Part shown: in pieces, positions 19,992 to 33,125 of the stretch
How positions within the stretch are numbered: the first letter of the stretch is position 1
Layout: every line of letters begins with the position of its first letter
DNA from: Endocalyx cinctus
Lineage: Eukaryota > Ascomycota > Sordariomycetes > Amphisphaeriales > Apiosporaceae
Direction: 5' to 3'
Assembly: GCA_001600455.1 (NCBI GenBank)
Contig: BCKC01000006.1
Coordinates: forward strand, 2,604,001 to 2,668,000
DNA: 64,000 nucleotides
The notes under the pieces: generated by a model
The model's database searches: none
Told to the model about the DNA's origin: nothing
What the model saw: the letters and a program-made list of their open reading frames with translations, nothing else
Position numbers and translations under genes: made by a program

Positions 19992-22900
19992 GTTAAGTTT
20001 AAAAAGTCCCCTTTATGACGACCTAAAAGCCGTGCAGGACGGATGACTTTTTTTTCTCTAACCAAAAAGGTAACCGGTATAAAGAAAGAAAAAAAAAAGA
20101 CCAAGTGCAAAACTCGCTATTACGACATGGCACATACACCCGTTGATCAAACTAAGACGAAGGTCGTGGCACTTTCGCCCGGGTAAGTCAATAAAAATTA
20201 TATGGTTAAGAGTGGAGGTGGCGACGTGATCTTCGGGAAACTCTTCACGATTTCGACTCGCGGCTAGCAACACACGACACTGAAAGATGCAAGGTATGCG
20301 GTAATTTTTAGGTGACGAAATAAAAGGTTGAATAGGTATGGATGTTGAAAAATAAATATACAAGGATTGATATGGGATCTGGATAGTTCTTCTCTTCTCT
20401 TTCTTTCTTTCTTTCTTTTTTTTTTTTTTTTTTTAGGAGATTCGCGACATTATTTTGGTTTCTTTCTGCAGGTAGATTTATATTGAGAAGGATAGAGAGG
20501 ATGTTGAATAAGGAAACAATTGAGAAAGATGAGTTAAGCAGTATACAATAGATACAATAGATGCGAATACATGCAATTGTAGTATTGACCAGAAAAAAAG
20601 AAGTAGGTGAAATTGAATTAAGTCCAATTTTGTCCAACCCTCAACGCCCAGAGACCAAAGACAAAAAAGAAAGTGCAAGTCGTAAACAGAAGAAACTGTC
20701 CCGAGTCGAGACTATTACTGTCATAGTCCCGCTAAAGTAAAGTAGACTAATACTTTAAAAAAAATAAAATAAAATAAAAAAGCTGTTAAAAGCAGTTGAT
20801 AGGTATCGCATACAAGAGGCTAACGGTAAGACAGGACAAGCCCAAACAATAAAAAATAGATATATTTTGTTATCATATGTTTGTAAATGAGTATGTACCT
20901 AGGTAAGTTTTCCATCATACATTATCAATTTCAGTTAAATTTGTGCGTCGCGTGTGTCGTGATTTGCAGTAGGCCACTACTAAGTGGCGATCTTTCCTGG
21001 GTCTGGTGGATCGTCGATCATCCGGCTGATGGGTAACTTGGTAAGGTCCATGGGGTTTTGCGATGTACTTTAGAAGTATGGAGAGAGGAGGGATGGTTAT
21101 TATGACACACTACGTACTTTGGGGCAAATAGTGTACTAAAGGTATTGTAGTTTTTCTGGATTCTCTTCTCTCTCTCTGTCTCGAATTCTTGAATATACCT
21201 GCATGATATGCTTAAGAACGAGTTTATTAATTTATCCAGCATGTGAAAATAAAAGAATGAATACATACTACTACAAGTACGTATGTACTGTAATTAAGTA
21301 CGTAGATACGCTATTTAGCAAGTACTTTGGCACTAAAGAGGTTATATACTAAATACTTAGGTACTAAGTAACTGACTGCTATCTACTACCTAGGTACCTA
21401 GATATGTATCTACCTAAAACCCTCGTACATATAAAATCTTTATCATATACTCCATAAAGAATTAATTAATTAGAATGTAAACTGATCTTCTCTCTCTTTC
21501 CCCCTCCTAAGATATGAAAATTATTAAGCAGAAAAAAAAAGAAAGATGAAAAATGCAATTAAGAGTTATGAAGAATTTGATGAATCGGAAAGGGGATTTT
21601 CAAGGAGAGGGGAGGGAATGACATATTCAAGGAGAACAGAGAAAAAAAAAAAAGAATCTATCCAGGGAAGGAAGGTAATGATGTAAGTGGCGACGCTTGT
21701 GAAGATGCTTAATCCTAGCACATCATGCTCTATTGCATAATATTGCAGCAGGTTACAGTATGTACGTACTTAAATCCTTAGTGTAGTATAGATGCATAAG
21801 ATGTTTACGCATATTACTTACCATATCCTTACCGCAATCTAAGATACCAAGATTCATGACGAGCTTAAATATCTTACTCTTAAAATATTACGTGGGTAGG
21901 GGAGTTTCAGACGAAAACCATTTCAGCCTTCCCTGATTTAGGTGGGCGAGGGCCGCTGGGGAGGAGAGATCAAACCATTTGATAGGATAATATGTAAAGC
22001 GAGATACCAGGATATACAGTCGTAAAGCATGCACCAGTCAGGCCAGTTACTTAATAAAGTTGATTTTCTTGACAGCCGTAACTAAATGAAGTCAAAAAGA
22101 ATTATGGTTCCTACGTCCCTATTGTTTTTTAAGGGAAAAGATATGCTATAATACCAATTGATATTCTGATATTCCAGGTTGTAAAGTTGGAATTACCCTT
22201 TTTTATCCCTCTTCTGTCCTGTCTGTCTGCCGATATGTTTGTCTGCCTGTCTGACAATTTACCCAAGTACCTAAAGTCGTTGCTTACGTACTTATATAGT
22301 GGAAGTGCCTAACAATATTATTGTCTTAGAGATCCCGGCACGATCTGTGCTGCGGAAAGAATGCTCCGCAATCAACAAATATATGTGTATCTATATTCCG
22401 TATACAATAGTATAATTAGTATATAAAAAAGAATTATATAACGACCTCAATGGAATCTTCGAAACGCCGGGTATGAATCGGTACTTGCCGCAAAAAGAAT
22501 TTGGATAATCAGGGGTAAAGAAAAAGTGAGCAACAGTTATAAAGTTCCAAGTTCTAAGTTTAAAAAGACGTACGTTAGCTTTCAATTAAGCGTGGTGATG
22601 TTTACCGATTCGAAGTTTAAATGACCAACAGTAAAGTAGTACTAGTACTTGTTTTGGTAGGTCACTTAGGTAGTAACAGGGAGTAATGCTACGCTATACA
22701 CTAACTAGGTACCGTACTACGGTAGGGATTTAGTATTGTAACATAATATCCATAGATCCATCCTCCATCCATTCGCAATGAACAAATGACCTTTCAAATT
22801 CAATACATATTAAACAAAGATCATCATCATCACCATCGTCATTATTCATTCATTATCTATTACAACTACAAAAACAATGTCATTCTTTCTAGATATCAAC

Positions 22901-23230
22901 AGTACTTTCTTTAATCAACTCAAAGGGGTTTCTTTCGTCGGCATATTTCAAAGAAAAGAAAAACAATTGCATATAAATATTTAATAGTCACGAACGTTAT
23001 CGACATGAAGAGCAGATTTACATATCCTTGTCCTCCACGAAACTGGAAGTTTAAATAATTTCTCTCTTCGGCGTATTCGCAAACTTCTTCAACATCAAAA
23101 GCACGAGCAGGTTTCGGTTTTTTGAAACCCGAGGTAAGTTTGTGACACGATCGTCTTTATTCTCTCATCATCGTGATCTTTCTCGTTCTTCTCCATTTCC
23201 GGTCCGCCCTCCCTCAGCGACTCCGCCATC
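19992..23230. other. Intergenic between divergent phytochrome and acidic-protein genes
   Basis: About 3.2 kb, AT-rich, divergent promoters at either end. It contains a (TTTC)n/T-run at about 20397-20434, A-rich runs near 20758-20780, and several GTAC/CTAGGTAC palindromes around 21280-21420. No frame above about 110 codons and none protein-like. Confidence 0.6.
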
Positions 23231-23941
23231 ATGATGAACCCGACTCATAATTCGGATGCTGAGTTGACTACCGACAACATATACTCAAGTGATATTCCTC
23301 AGGTAGGAGATAGTCCGGATGTCGAAATGATGGATGCTGTCGTTGATTGCGACGAATCAAGCTATGATCTTATGAGCGATGATCCTATGGATATTGACAT
23401 TGAGAACGTCGAGGAGGCCGAGGAACCCGTACCCATGGATTTCGAAATGAATGACGGCACAAAAGGTGAGTTAAAGCCCATGGTCACGGACAATCCAGTA
23501 AGTCCCTTAGACTTGAGTGACGGCGCTAATAATACCTCCGCTAACAACGAGAAGAGCGATACTTCTACAACAATTACCGCGTCTTCGAAAACCAAAGAAG
23601 AAGATACCGGCGCAACTGCCACCAAAGATGCTACAGGATCTGTAAAGATTCATGAGCCAGACGTTAAACCTACTAATGATAACGATGGCGATAGCAAAAA
23701 AGGTGACGCGAAGACAACCGTCGTCGCCTCAGTTTCTTCAGAAACCAAGAAAGAGGACGTTAGCAAGACCGCCGAAACTAAGGATGTCAGTACAGCCACC
23801 GAAGGCTTCTCAGAGACCATCACTCCAAAGAACTGGTTACCTGTTGGTCAAGCCCTTGGATCCGAGCTCATGTCCGGCCTCAAAAACGGTGAGATTAAAT
23901 CGGTCACTTTTGGACTTGATAAGCTTGAGATTCAATTTTGA
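23231..23941 (+). CDS. Hypothetical acidic, largely disordered protein
   Basis: Single-exon frame of 236 aa starting at the first of two adjacent ATGs, preceded by a CT-rich stretch and GCCATC. The first 80 residues are rich in Asp, Glu, Met and Ser with no regular hydrophobic segments. Residues 95-190 are Thr/Ser/Lys/Asp low complexity. The last 38 residues differ: TPKNWLPVGQALGSELMSG followed by a short alternating hydrophobic tail, which looks foldable and may be the conserved part. No signal peptide or membrane segment. Codon use is mixed and non-repetitive, which supports a real gene, but I recognise no family. It converges on the secreted-protein gene across about 950 bp. Confidence 0.6.
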   Translation: MMNPTHNSDAELTTDNIYSSDIPQVGDSPDVEMMDAVVDCDESSYDLMSDDPMDIDIENVEEAEEPVPMDFEMNDGTKGELKPMVTDNPVSPLDLSDGANNTSANNEKSDTSTTITASSKTKEEDTGATATKDATGSVKIHEPDVKPTNDNDGDSKKGDAKTTVVASVSSETKKEDVSKTAETKDVSTATEGFSETITPKNWLPVGQALGSELMSGLKNGEIKSVTFGLDKLEIQF

Positions 23942-24889
23942 TATCTAGATTAATTAGTCGATGACCAACATAGACGGTAAGTCAACGTAGTTTAGGAAGA
24001 TTAAGTATTTGTAGCAGCCGGTCTGCTTAATCATAGTTCGCCCTATATATATAATTCCTATTGCCACTTAAGACCGTTATTTATGCACTGTAATATCGTG
24101 ATTGCAATCAATGCCAGTTGCATTTTAAGACAGCAACGCTCGAGGTGTGTATATCAGTGATAAGCAGTAGTTATCACCCGATCGTTGTACAATAGGGTAT
24201 TCAGCCACGAGTCGTCATGAAAAATCATTCCATTTCCAAGATACTAGGACTTTTCGCATCTGAGATCTGCGACCTGGTGAATTTTCGGGTTTTGATCCAC
24301 AGCCCTTATGATTGTAAGATATTGCTATATTAAGGGAGACAGGTAGAGCGCCACTAGGGAAGACACGTGGGTCAGCAGTCGTGAGAAGAAAGGGAGAGAC
24401 AGGTACAACTGGGAGAAAGACGAAGGAAGATCACTTAGCGCTATTAGGCATCGAACCTAATGCCTCTTATCAATCGGCATTCGATACTGCCCATCTCTGG
24501 GATCGCCATTTTTGGTGTTGCTGGCCATAGCTAGCTTTTTTTTTTTTTTTTAAAAAAAAAAAAGAGGAAATATCGAAGAGACATGGTCGGTAAAATCCAA
24601 ACATGTTCTTTTTATTCATACGCGTCTATTCTAGAAACTATACCTTAAACCAAAATTATATTATTATATAATTAATGCTCAAACATTTTTAACAGCTTTG
24701 CTAAGTAAGGGAAGCAAAACAAAAGACCAACCCAACCAACTCACTCACCCCCTACTAAAATCTAAAACTAACATTAAATAGAGAGAAAAAAATGATACCA
24801 TTCCCCAATTCCTTCCCCCCCTTTTTTTTATTTCGTCCAATAACATCGTCCCACTTCTCTCCTTATCCCATCCCATCCCATCCCATCCA
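23942..24889. other. Convergent intergenic region with T/A tract
   Basis: No protein-like frame. It includes a small hairpin AGGCAT-N8-ATGCCT at about 24448-24469, a T17A12 tract, and a CCCAT tandem at about 24865-24890 right after the stop of the minus-strand gene. It probably carries the 3' ends of both flanking transcripts. Confidence 0.55.
24536..24564. repeat. T17-A12 back-to-back homopolymer tract
   Basis: Seventeen T directly followed by twelve A, self-complementary over 24 bases, located between two convergent genes. Such a tract could form a hairpin in RNA from either strand and tends to exclude nucleosomes. Confidence 0.85.
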
Positions 24890-25687
24890 TCAAAGAACGC
24901 AAGAAGCCGGGTTCCTACCCGTCCCCTCCTGGCAGACGGTATCGTCGACGCACGGCATGATCCAAGCCGGGACGAGCTTATCGGGCGAGAAAGGCGACCC
25001 CGAAGGGCTCGAGTCCCGCGCGCGGACGCACTTCACCACGGCGTCGACGTTGGCCCCGTGCACGCACGCGGTGCCGACTTTAGTGGCCGACAGGCAGGTC
25101 GACACGAGGTTGCGGAACGCGATGGTCCCGTCCCTTTGGCCGCTTCGAGGGGGTAGGATGACGAGGTCGGAATCCGAAGTATCATTCGTCGTCGTGGAGT
25201 CGACGCTTTCCGTCTCGGAGTAGAATTTGACGAGGTCGCGCTCGGCGACGGAAATTTGCTGCGACGAAGGAGAAGAGGAAGAAGAAGAAAGGTCGATGGA
25301 TCGCTTGCCCTTAGCCGGACGGGTTTCCTTTTCGGGAACCGTGACCATCTCCCTCCTATCCTTCCCGAAAGAGCCGGAAGAGGACGGTTCCCGATCCCGT
25401 CGCGCTTCTTTTTTCCGATCCTGACCTTCTTCCTCCTGCTCGCGACGGCGGCCTAGACGCTCGAGGTGCGGAATACGCCAGGAGAACCGATGCGTCGGGC
25501 GTGCTAAGGCAGGGGTCGGGGTGGGAGTCGCCGCCGGCGCGAACGAGGACGGGCGCAACGAGGCGGCCCGGCCGGCTAGGTGGACCTTGTGCGAGTGGAC
25601 GGCGCAAGGGGTCACGACGGGGGTGGCGAGGGCTCCCGTCATGAAAAGGACAGCCACGGCCGTGACGAAGAGGAACTTGTACCACAT
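24890..25687 (-). CDS. Predicted secreted Cys-containing protein with dibasic sites
   Basis: Minus-strand frame of 265 aa. The N terminus MWYKFLFVTAVAVLFMTG is a classical signal peptide, with cleavage likely after ALA at about residue 21. The central part (60-150) is Pro/Ser-rich and very basic/acidic, with dibasic sites, including KGKR at about 126-129, that a Kex2-type protease could cut before a serine run. The C-terminal 70 residues carry six of the seven mature cysteines (about 198, 208, 220, 246, 252, 263), suggesting a small disulfide-bonded domain. Third-position GC is high. No family recognised. It may be a secreted effector-like or cell-surface protein, but function is unknown. Confidence 0.65.
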   Translation of the reverse strand: MWYKFLFVTAVAVLFMTGALATPVVTPCAVHSHKVHLAGRAASLRPSSFAPAATPTPTPALARPTHRFSWRIPHLERLGRRREQEEEGQDRKKEARRDREPSSSGSFGKDRREMVTVPEKETRPAKGKRSIDLSSSSSSPSSQQISVAERDLVKFYSETESVDSTTTNDTSDSDLVILPPRSGQRDGTIAFRNLVSTCLSATKVGTACVHGANVDAVVKCVRARDSSPSGSPFSPDKLVPAWIMPCVDDTVCQEGTGRNPASCVL

Positions 25688-28040
25688 ATCTAGAAGAATT
25701 GGTTACGGGGTTTTGACTGTGAAGATAGGCAGGTACTTCCGATCTGACGATGAAAATCGAGTAAGATGTGCCGAGGAGAAAAAATGACGAGGTAACCCGG
25801 GAGCGAATTAGATTATTTATGTCATTTTCTCCCCTTCTTCATCTCAATGAACATTCTTCCTGCTACAGTCAAAGTTCAACGTCTGCAAGAGGGATATGTA
25901 GTCATGCCGCCGTCATAACCACATGGCGCTTACATCGCGGTCCCTTCTGCGAGGGGCGAGCACTCGGAATACACGTTAGAGCTTATATTCATTGTCAAAG
26001 CACCGGGATCTCTTCATCTCCTATTGAACCATCCTCTTGGGCAGGTCTGGTTTTTTTCACTAGTTCAGATGATAATTTACGCCTTTATACAATACGCAAG
26101 ATAGACATAAACTTTACCATAAATCTAATAGTCTCGTAGACTATAACACGTGGATCCGTGGTTGACAGCTCATAGCACAACGCTCGGCATGGTTGACATA
26201 TACTCTAAAATGCACGGATCTACTATTTGTTCCGGGATATTGGGTCATCCGCGGCATCTCGGAAGTTGGAACACGGTGCAACTTGCGTTGACCAAGATAA
26301 ATCTGAATGAGTAAAGGAGAAACGAAAAGAACAGCGTCTAGTCAGGTGCGGTACCTCAAAGAATAACAGGTTTTCTCTTTCTTCCTCATCTTTTCATGTC
26401 TTTCTCCGGGCTTAAGCGAGAGCGAGAAAAGAATCGACGGTGATGGACAATAGAAGCATTGACGCTGTAGTATGGAAAAGGTATCCCGGGCGCATTAAGT
26501 GAAGCTCTCATATATCATGTCATATACATGCGTAAAATAATTCTCACACGGGGGCCAATGGATATTTTATGATTCCTGCAGCCACGTGGAGATAGTTACC
26601 CTAGATGATACCCTGAGTGGTAGCCTTACCCGTAGAATTTTCTCATGAGTGGGAGTGAGTGAATACCCCACGTTTTGATTATAAATGCTAATCTCCTGTA
26701 TAAAGCTGGAGAAGAATTAAGTGATACGTTTAATGGTTATATTCTTATAATGCGTCCTGGTCAATTAATATTAAAAAAGAAGCGAAGTTCGCGGATTGGG
26801 TTTTCTGTATATCTAGCTACCTTGAGCTGCCCCTACCTGAGCTGCCCACATTGATCCTCCAACGTGGGGTTGAAATCACGCCATTGCTTATTGAGCCTTC
26901 TAATGTACGTTTACGTAGGCCAAGCTGCTGGATACAGTGACATCGTTACACTATATTCAGTACCGTACCGTACCATACACCCCTAATACATAACTGTAGT
27001 AGTATCCATGGATTCAAATAATTGTTTACTAGCGAGACAAAACACTCGAAAAATCACAGAGCTTAATAGCATTCAATAATCGTTCTACTATGTCTTGATA
27101 TATGAACAATTATAAGTACTAACTGTTTTTTATTCTTTCTACTTCATTACTTACATTAATTCCTATCATCTATTAATAGAGTCAAGACTTTCCTATCTGG
27201 AATTTCCCCGCAATGGAGAAACCCCAAGGAGCTTAAAGACCCAGACGGTTAGCTAACTTTACGGTGGGTTTAGCTAATGTAGAGTACAAAGTTAGGCTAC
27301 TTTAATGTAGTAAATTATACATGCTTAGCGCCTTAATGGTGATCTTTTAGAGAGGCTGAGAAGGTCTGAAGGGTCTAGAACTTATCCTTCAAACCATCAC
27401 ATCGCAGTATGAGGCTTCTTCCTCTTTTTATCCCTCTCTTCCTCCCCATGCCCAGCCATCATTCTACTTTTCCGTGTGATCAATCGTAAAACATACCTAT
27501 CTACTCATACCAACTATATAGGTACTGTATATCAATGGATGGAAAGGCGACAGGGGTTTGAATTAAGTGAAAGTGAGCAGTTTATCGGATCAGCAGATGC
27601 GAAGTTTTTGACGTTGGATCGTTCACTTCTCACCTAACCCTTGTCGTGCCAACCCTAATCTGTGCCATCCCAGGCCTAGAAAAGTCTATGTCGATGTTGA
27701 CGGAAATACTTAAAATGGATGGAGACACAGAAATATCGGTGTGGCTTGAATGACTAACATACAACCCCTTCCCGCGTAAAATTCTCTTTGATTCTTCCTT
27801 ATTTTTTACATGTCTTTGTTACTGTTAGCTTTGGCTTTCATCAACAAAGAGGTTCGAAAATAAACGTCGTTTGCTTAGACCGTATTGTTTGTATGAATCT
27901 ACCAAAGAAGATTAGATTCGTAACCTCCGGTCCTTGACTTCTAACTGAAATTGAGGCTCGTAGCCTCGTCTGTTTTGAACGATTTTATTTTCTCCGTTGT
28001 CATTGGTGTACGATTAACAAAGAACGTACTTGGGGACACC
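25688..28040. other. Intergenic between divergent secreted-protein and antiporter genes
   Basis: About 2.35 kb, AT-leaning, no protein-like frame. Near 26960-26985 there is a short CCGTA tandem. The 300 bases before the antiporter start include T/C-rich tracts, compatible with its promoter. Confidence 0.6.
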
Positions 28041-30937
28041 ATGGCTACCGCTACGGCAACTTTGCTGTCGACTGTCACCACTACCATCTCTGCTAGTGCT
28101 GCAGCGACAACTACCGGTCCGCCACCTCAGGGAGGCATACTGGAGGGTGTAGCTCCCAACGTTGTGAATTCTTCAAACCCTATAACCCTCTTTATCATAC
28201 AGGTATGAACGTGCTCACGTATCCCGGGAGGGACAAAGAAACCACCCCCATACCCAAAAGCCACATAGCTAAGATCTGATCACTTACTGCCTGCTTTGGC
28301 CGCTTACTCACTAATCTCCCTTAGGCTGGTATTATCATTATATTTTGTCGCCTATTACATTATCCATTGTCACTTCTCGGTCAACCTCGAGTCATCGCCG
28401 AGGTCATTGGTGGTATCTTACTTGGTCCGTCCGTCTTCGAGCGCATTCCAGGCTTCAAGGAAAATATTTTCCCCACTGCGTCTATGCCCGTTTTGAATAA
28501 TGTCGCCAATCTCGGTCTCATATTGTTTCTTTTCCTTATCGGTCTCGAGGTCGATATCCGCATGTTCACCTCCAACTGGCGAGTCGCTCTCAGCGTAGGC
28601 CTTGCTGGTATGATCTTACCGTTCGGACTCGGAACCGCCATTGCGTGGGGTCTCTTCAACCAATTTCACAACGACGGCACCACCAAAGACATCAACTTCG
28701 GTGTCTATGCCCTCTTTATTGGAACCGCATTGGCAATTACTGCCTTTCCTGTGCTTTGTCGTATATTATCGGAGTTAAACATGCTAGCTACCCCCGTCGG
28801 AGTGACGGTCCTCGCTGCTGGTGTGGGTAATGACGTCGTCGGCTGGGTTCTCCTAGCCCTCTGCGTTGCCTTAGTGAACAATGGTTCTGGTTTGACCGCT
28901 CTGTATGTATTACTAGTAGCCATCGGCTGGGTCCTCTTTCTCGTATTTGCCGTCAAACCGGTATTTCATTACGCTCTTCGCAAAACCGGAAGCATTCAGA
29001 ACGGCCCATCTCAGGGCATGATCGCCGTGACTCTCCTATTAGTTCTAACCTCCGCTTGGTTCACAAGTAAGAAAATGCTCAAGCAAATACTGTATATTGA
29101 TTTAACTAACAGGCTGACGCAGGCATCATTGGCGTCCACGCCATCTTCGGCGCTTTCCTGGTGGGCTTGATCTGTCCCCACGACGGTGGTTTCGCCATCC
29201 ATGTTACCGAAAAGATCGAAGACCTCGTAACTGCTCTCTTCCTACCACTCTATTTCGCTCTTTCGGGATTGAGCACGAACCTTGGTCTCTTGAACGACGG
29301 TATTACCTGGGCCTACGTTGTGGGTGTCATTGCGGTTGCCTTTGGGGGTAAGATCATCGGTGGTACTCTAGCGGCGAAGGCTATGAAGCTCGTTTGGAGA
29401 GAGAGTTGGACCATCGGAGTTTTGATGAGTTGTAAGGGATTGGTCGAGCTAATTGTATTGGTAAGTAGCAGACTGCAACGCATAGTAATGATGAGGAGCA
29501 CTAACAGTGCCTTAGAACATTGGTCTCCAAGCCGGCATTCTGTCCCAGAAAACGTTCACAATATTTGTTGTGATGGCGTTGGTAACTACTGTAGCTACTA
29601 CGCCTTTAACTAAAGGACTTTACCCTCCTTGGTATCGGAAGAAGTTGGATCAATGGAAGCGAGGTGAAATCGATTGGGATGGGAACCCCCTCAAGTCCGA
29701 GACCGCCGCTCCATCTGAGTCTATCGAGCAACTTCAGAACACGAGCATTCGTCGATTGATGGTCTACCTTCGTCTTGACAGCCTCCCAAGTTTGTTCACT
29801 TTCATATCCTTGCTAGGAGCTGAGATACAAGTCTCAAAGCCTAGTTCCGATGATAAGAACGACGAAGAAGCTCCACCAGTTATAAAGAAGCGGCCTCTGG
29901 AAGTGCATGCGTTGCGTATACTCGAGCTTACGGAGCGTACCTCCTCTGTAATGAGGGTAACGGAGGGCGACGAATACTCTCGACGAGACCCGGTCGTGAA
30001 TGCATTCCGCACATTCTCTCAGCTCAATGATGTTGCGGTATCGGGAAGCGTCGTCGTTGTCCCGGAAGACTCGTACGCGCAGACGGTCGTCTCTCACGCT
30101 TCGGATCAGTCATCAGACTTCGTACTGATCCCCTGGAGTGAGATTGGAAGTAACACGGAGGATCAATCCATCCCATTCAAGGTCTCATCCGAAGATAGGT
30201 TCAGCGGGAAATCACATCTTAACTTCATCCAGTCTAGTCTTTCCAAGGCGGTATGTAATACGGGTATTTTCATCGGCAACAGTTTCGGAGGTATCGCCCC
30301 TATCGAGCAGTCGCGACCGGGCTTTCATCGCACCATCAGTGGGGTGTCGATGAATACTCACAGAGAGCTTGCACTGCCACCCATCGCCGACAAGTCTCAC
30401 CATGTATTCCTTCCCTTCATCGGGGGTGCTGACGACCGCGCAGCGCTCTTGTTCGTCCTGCAGCTAGCAAAGAATCACCACATCACCGCTACCGTTGCCC
30501 ACTTGAACTTCACCGAAGGTGAAGACGAAATCACAGTGGTCTCTGGCGACGCGCTGGACTCTTACACATCATCCCCGAAGGATGCAATTAACACGGAGAT
30601 TACAGCTTCAGATGCCTCCCTAATGGCTAATTTACAATCGGGCCTGTCGGAAGAACTCTCGAGTCGCGTCACATTTACCGAGATTTCGGTCACGGCCGGT
30701 TCAGCGCTCCGGATAGTCTCAGATCTCGCGCAAGAGACCGTCGGTACGAACCCTCGTAACGCGGGCGATATCGTGGTTGTCGGTCGAAGACATCCCAAAT
30801 TACCTGCCTCTTCAGCGGATCACACCGTTTATGAGATGCAGAAGACTATCGGTGTGCTCGGTGAGAAGGTAGCAACGATGGGCCTCAAGAGTAGTGTCCT
30901 AGTCATACAAGCTGCCGGTAAGGGGTTGGAAGTGTGA
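28041..30937 (+). CDS. kha1: K+/H+ antiporter, CPA2 family, Kha1-like
   Basis: Proposed exons are 28041-28202, 28325-29066, 29123-29460 and 29516-30937, giving 887 aa, close to the yeast Kha1 length (about 870). Donors are GTATGA, GTAAGA and GTAAGT; introns are 122, 56 and 55 bp with CTAAC-type branch points in the last two. The start has an excellent context (CACCATGG). The membrane domain (about 45-430) shows QPRVIAEVIGGILLGPSV, ALAITAFPVLCRILSELN and the ion-binding region GVGNDVVGW. The joins restore AWFT-SIIGVHAIFGAF and VELIVL-NIGLQAG. The long hydrophilic C-terminal half (from about 440) is the usual cytosolic regulatory region, with nucleotide-binding-fold-like strands such as HHVFLPFIGGADDR. 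The family exchanges K+ for H+ in internal membranes such as the Golgi. Confidence 0.93.
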
Positions 30938-31847
30938 ACGCGACACGATATATTTTCTACAATAGGCACGTCATAAATCTACGAGCATTAGGTATTATCG
31001 CGTAGCGACCAACCAGCAAGTTAGTTTTCATATCACAATTATGGATTGGGCTTGGTTGTTTGTCCCATCTATAAAGATCACGCACTGGAGTTTTCTGACG
31101 AGCCTCTCTCTCCCTGCAAGTAAATATCATACGGGATTGACTAATTTTGTTTCTCTATGTATGATCTTCTAAAATAATATTAAATTACGAATTATGGAGA
31201 TTAATGCCAAGTTCAAAAATCTGCGTTCTAATTTTTTATTCCATCAAGAATGAGTTGGTTTCTAATCTCCATCTCACGAGCGAGAGTGAATTTTCACGAT
31301 TTTCTCAACCTCGTCGTCGCAGGCTGTAGCCATATCATCTGTATGGGAGCTACAATTCGCCACGGTCTTTCGGCACTGGTCTCACACAAGAAGCCGAGTC
31401 GGGATGGTTCGTCTCTCGGACTATCCGCACACGTCCGTCTTACGCGGCCCGATACTGAAAGAAAGCTTACACATATCGTCATACGCGCGAAATGGTGACC
31501 GCCGTTGGCCCCTTCGGGGTTTACCTTTGGCAGCCTGCTCGCAGCTAATAATAAGCAGAAAGAACGTTCCAACCCAGGTTTATTCCTGTGCCCCAAATGA
31601 TGACGACAGCAGGCGTGTTCTCCACTCCGACTTTTCGGGCAGGAAAGCATGTAAGACTGGTAATAAAATTACGGTAATCAATGATTTTCGGTCATGCAGG
31701 TGAGAAACGAGAGCAAGAGTTTTTTTCCTCAACGCTAGCGTCCAAAGTTTACGTTTTACTGGTAGACACAAGAAAAAAGAAATAAATAAATACATAATAA
31801 TGACCAAACAAAGTATTTGCTTACACCACATACACACCCCCTTCCTG

Positions 31848-31884
31848 TCTCTCTCTCTCTCTCTCTCTCCCTCTCTCTCTCTCT
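31848..31884. repeat. TC dinucleotide microsatellite
   Basis: About 37 bases of TC/CT with a single interrupting C. Confidence 0.9.
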
Positions 31885-33125
31885 TATACCCCCATCACCC
31901 ACGTGTTTTGGGATAGTGACAGAGATCCTAATTTCCCGGCCTATCCGTACCTATGGGCGCAGATCGACATTTTTTAAGGGATGTGGTAATTGGCTCCGAG
32001 TTACGCTTATCTTACTGGTTCATGTACGGAGCTCTTCAGCCCTAAGAAAAATAAGAAAGAAGAAAGTACATAGCAAGTAAAAGGATGTAGCATAGGTCGC
32101 CAACGTTCGAGTCTTACACGTACACTACTGACACACATATACGCACTATGTACTTTCCCGGCTTATGTTGTTTTGCCTCTTTTCCCCCCATACTTTCTTC
32201 ACTCCTTACCGTGTCTCACATCTCATTTTTTATAACAAAGAGGAGGGTAAGATGAGGAGGAGATATGGTTAAGGTATTCCTAGGCGCAGCGAATGAGTGA
32301 AAAGAAAAGACATTTCGAGACGCATGATCGAAATGCAAGCACGAACGAGAAGTTAATCCATCTATGTTCTATATTTACATATACAAACCCATTTTTAGGG
32401 GACACGTCCTAGCTGCGGGCTCTACCAACCAAATGCGCCTAGACGACGAGCAGTAATGTACTTTGGATCCAGATCGCACGAGAGTAACCTGTCGGTACCG
32501 GCATGAGATAGGGCATAAGGCTAACAAGGGGGAAGAAGAAAAAAACGGAGAACACGGTTTTTGGCATTTCGTACATATTACGGTACACCAATAGATCTTC
32601 ATAATCACAAAAAACGCCCCCTTTTCCCTCGTGGGGAAAAAGAAAAAAGGAGGGCAGACCGTTGCTTGTTGCATGCACAACGCCAGCCCAGGTATATACA
32701 TATAAGATGGGAATGTTATGCGCTTCGGCATGGCACGTATGGAAATTAAAGCTGGCAGGCAAGTTCTTAGGTCTCACATCAGCAAGAAGACGCATAGTGC
32801 AGAAGGAAGAGAAGAGAGAAAGAGAGAAGGACAGAGAGAAGAAGAATCGCACGTATCAGAAGTACCCGTCTCATCTTCGACGCAGGTAAACGGTCTTGGG
32901 ATTGGTCCTGTTTCGTCCATCCATCCATCCTAATATAGGTTTTTTTTTTTTTTTTAATTCACACTGTTATCTATCCCTAACGAGAAAATGAAACTTATTA
33001 AAACGGCCAATACAATAAACGATCGTTTTAATTTCGCTGCAGAAAATTCAAGCTCATTGCATATAAGTTCCCCTTTCGTTAGGGCTGAAAACCAAAAAAA
33101 AAAAAAAAAGGCTATTCCCACGCCA

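Noticed and set aside
24440..24510. Minus-strand GGTTCGATGCC resembling a tRNA B box
   Set aside because: It is part of a small AGGCAT/ATGCCT hairpin, and no A box or acceptor stem fits around it.
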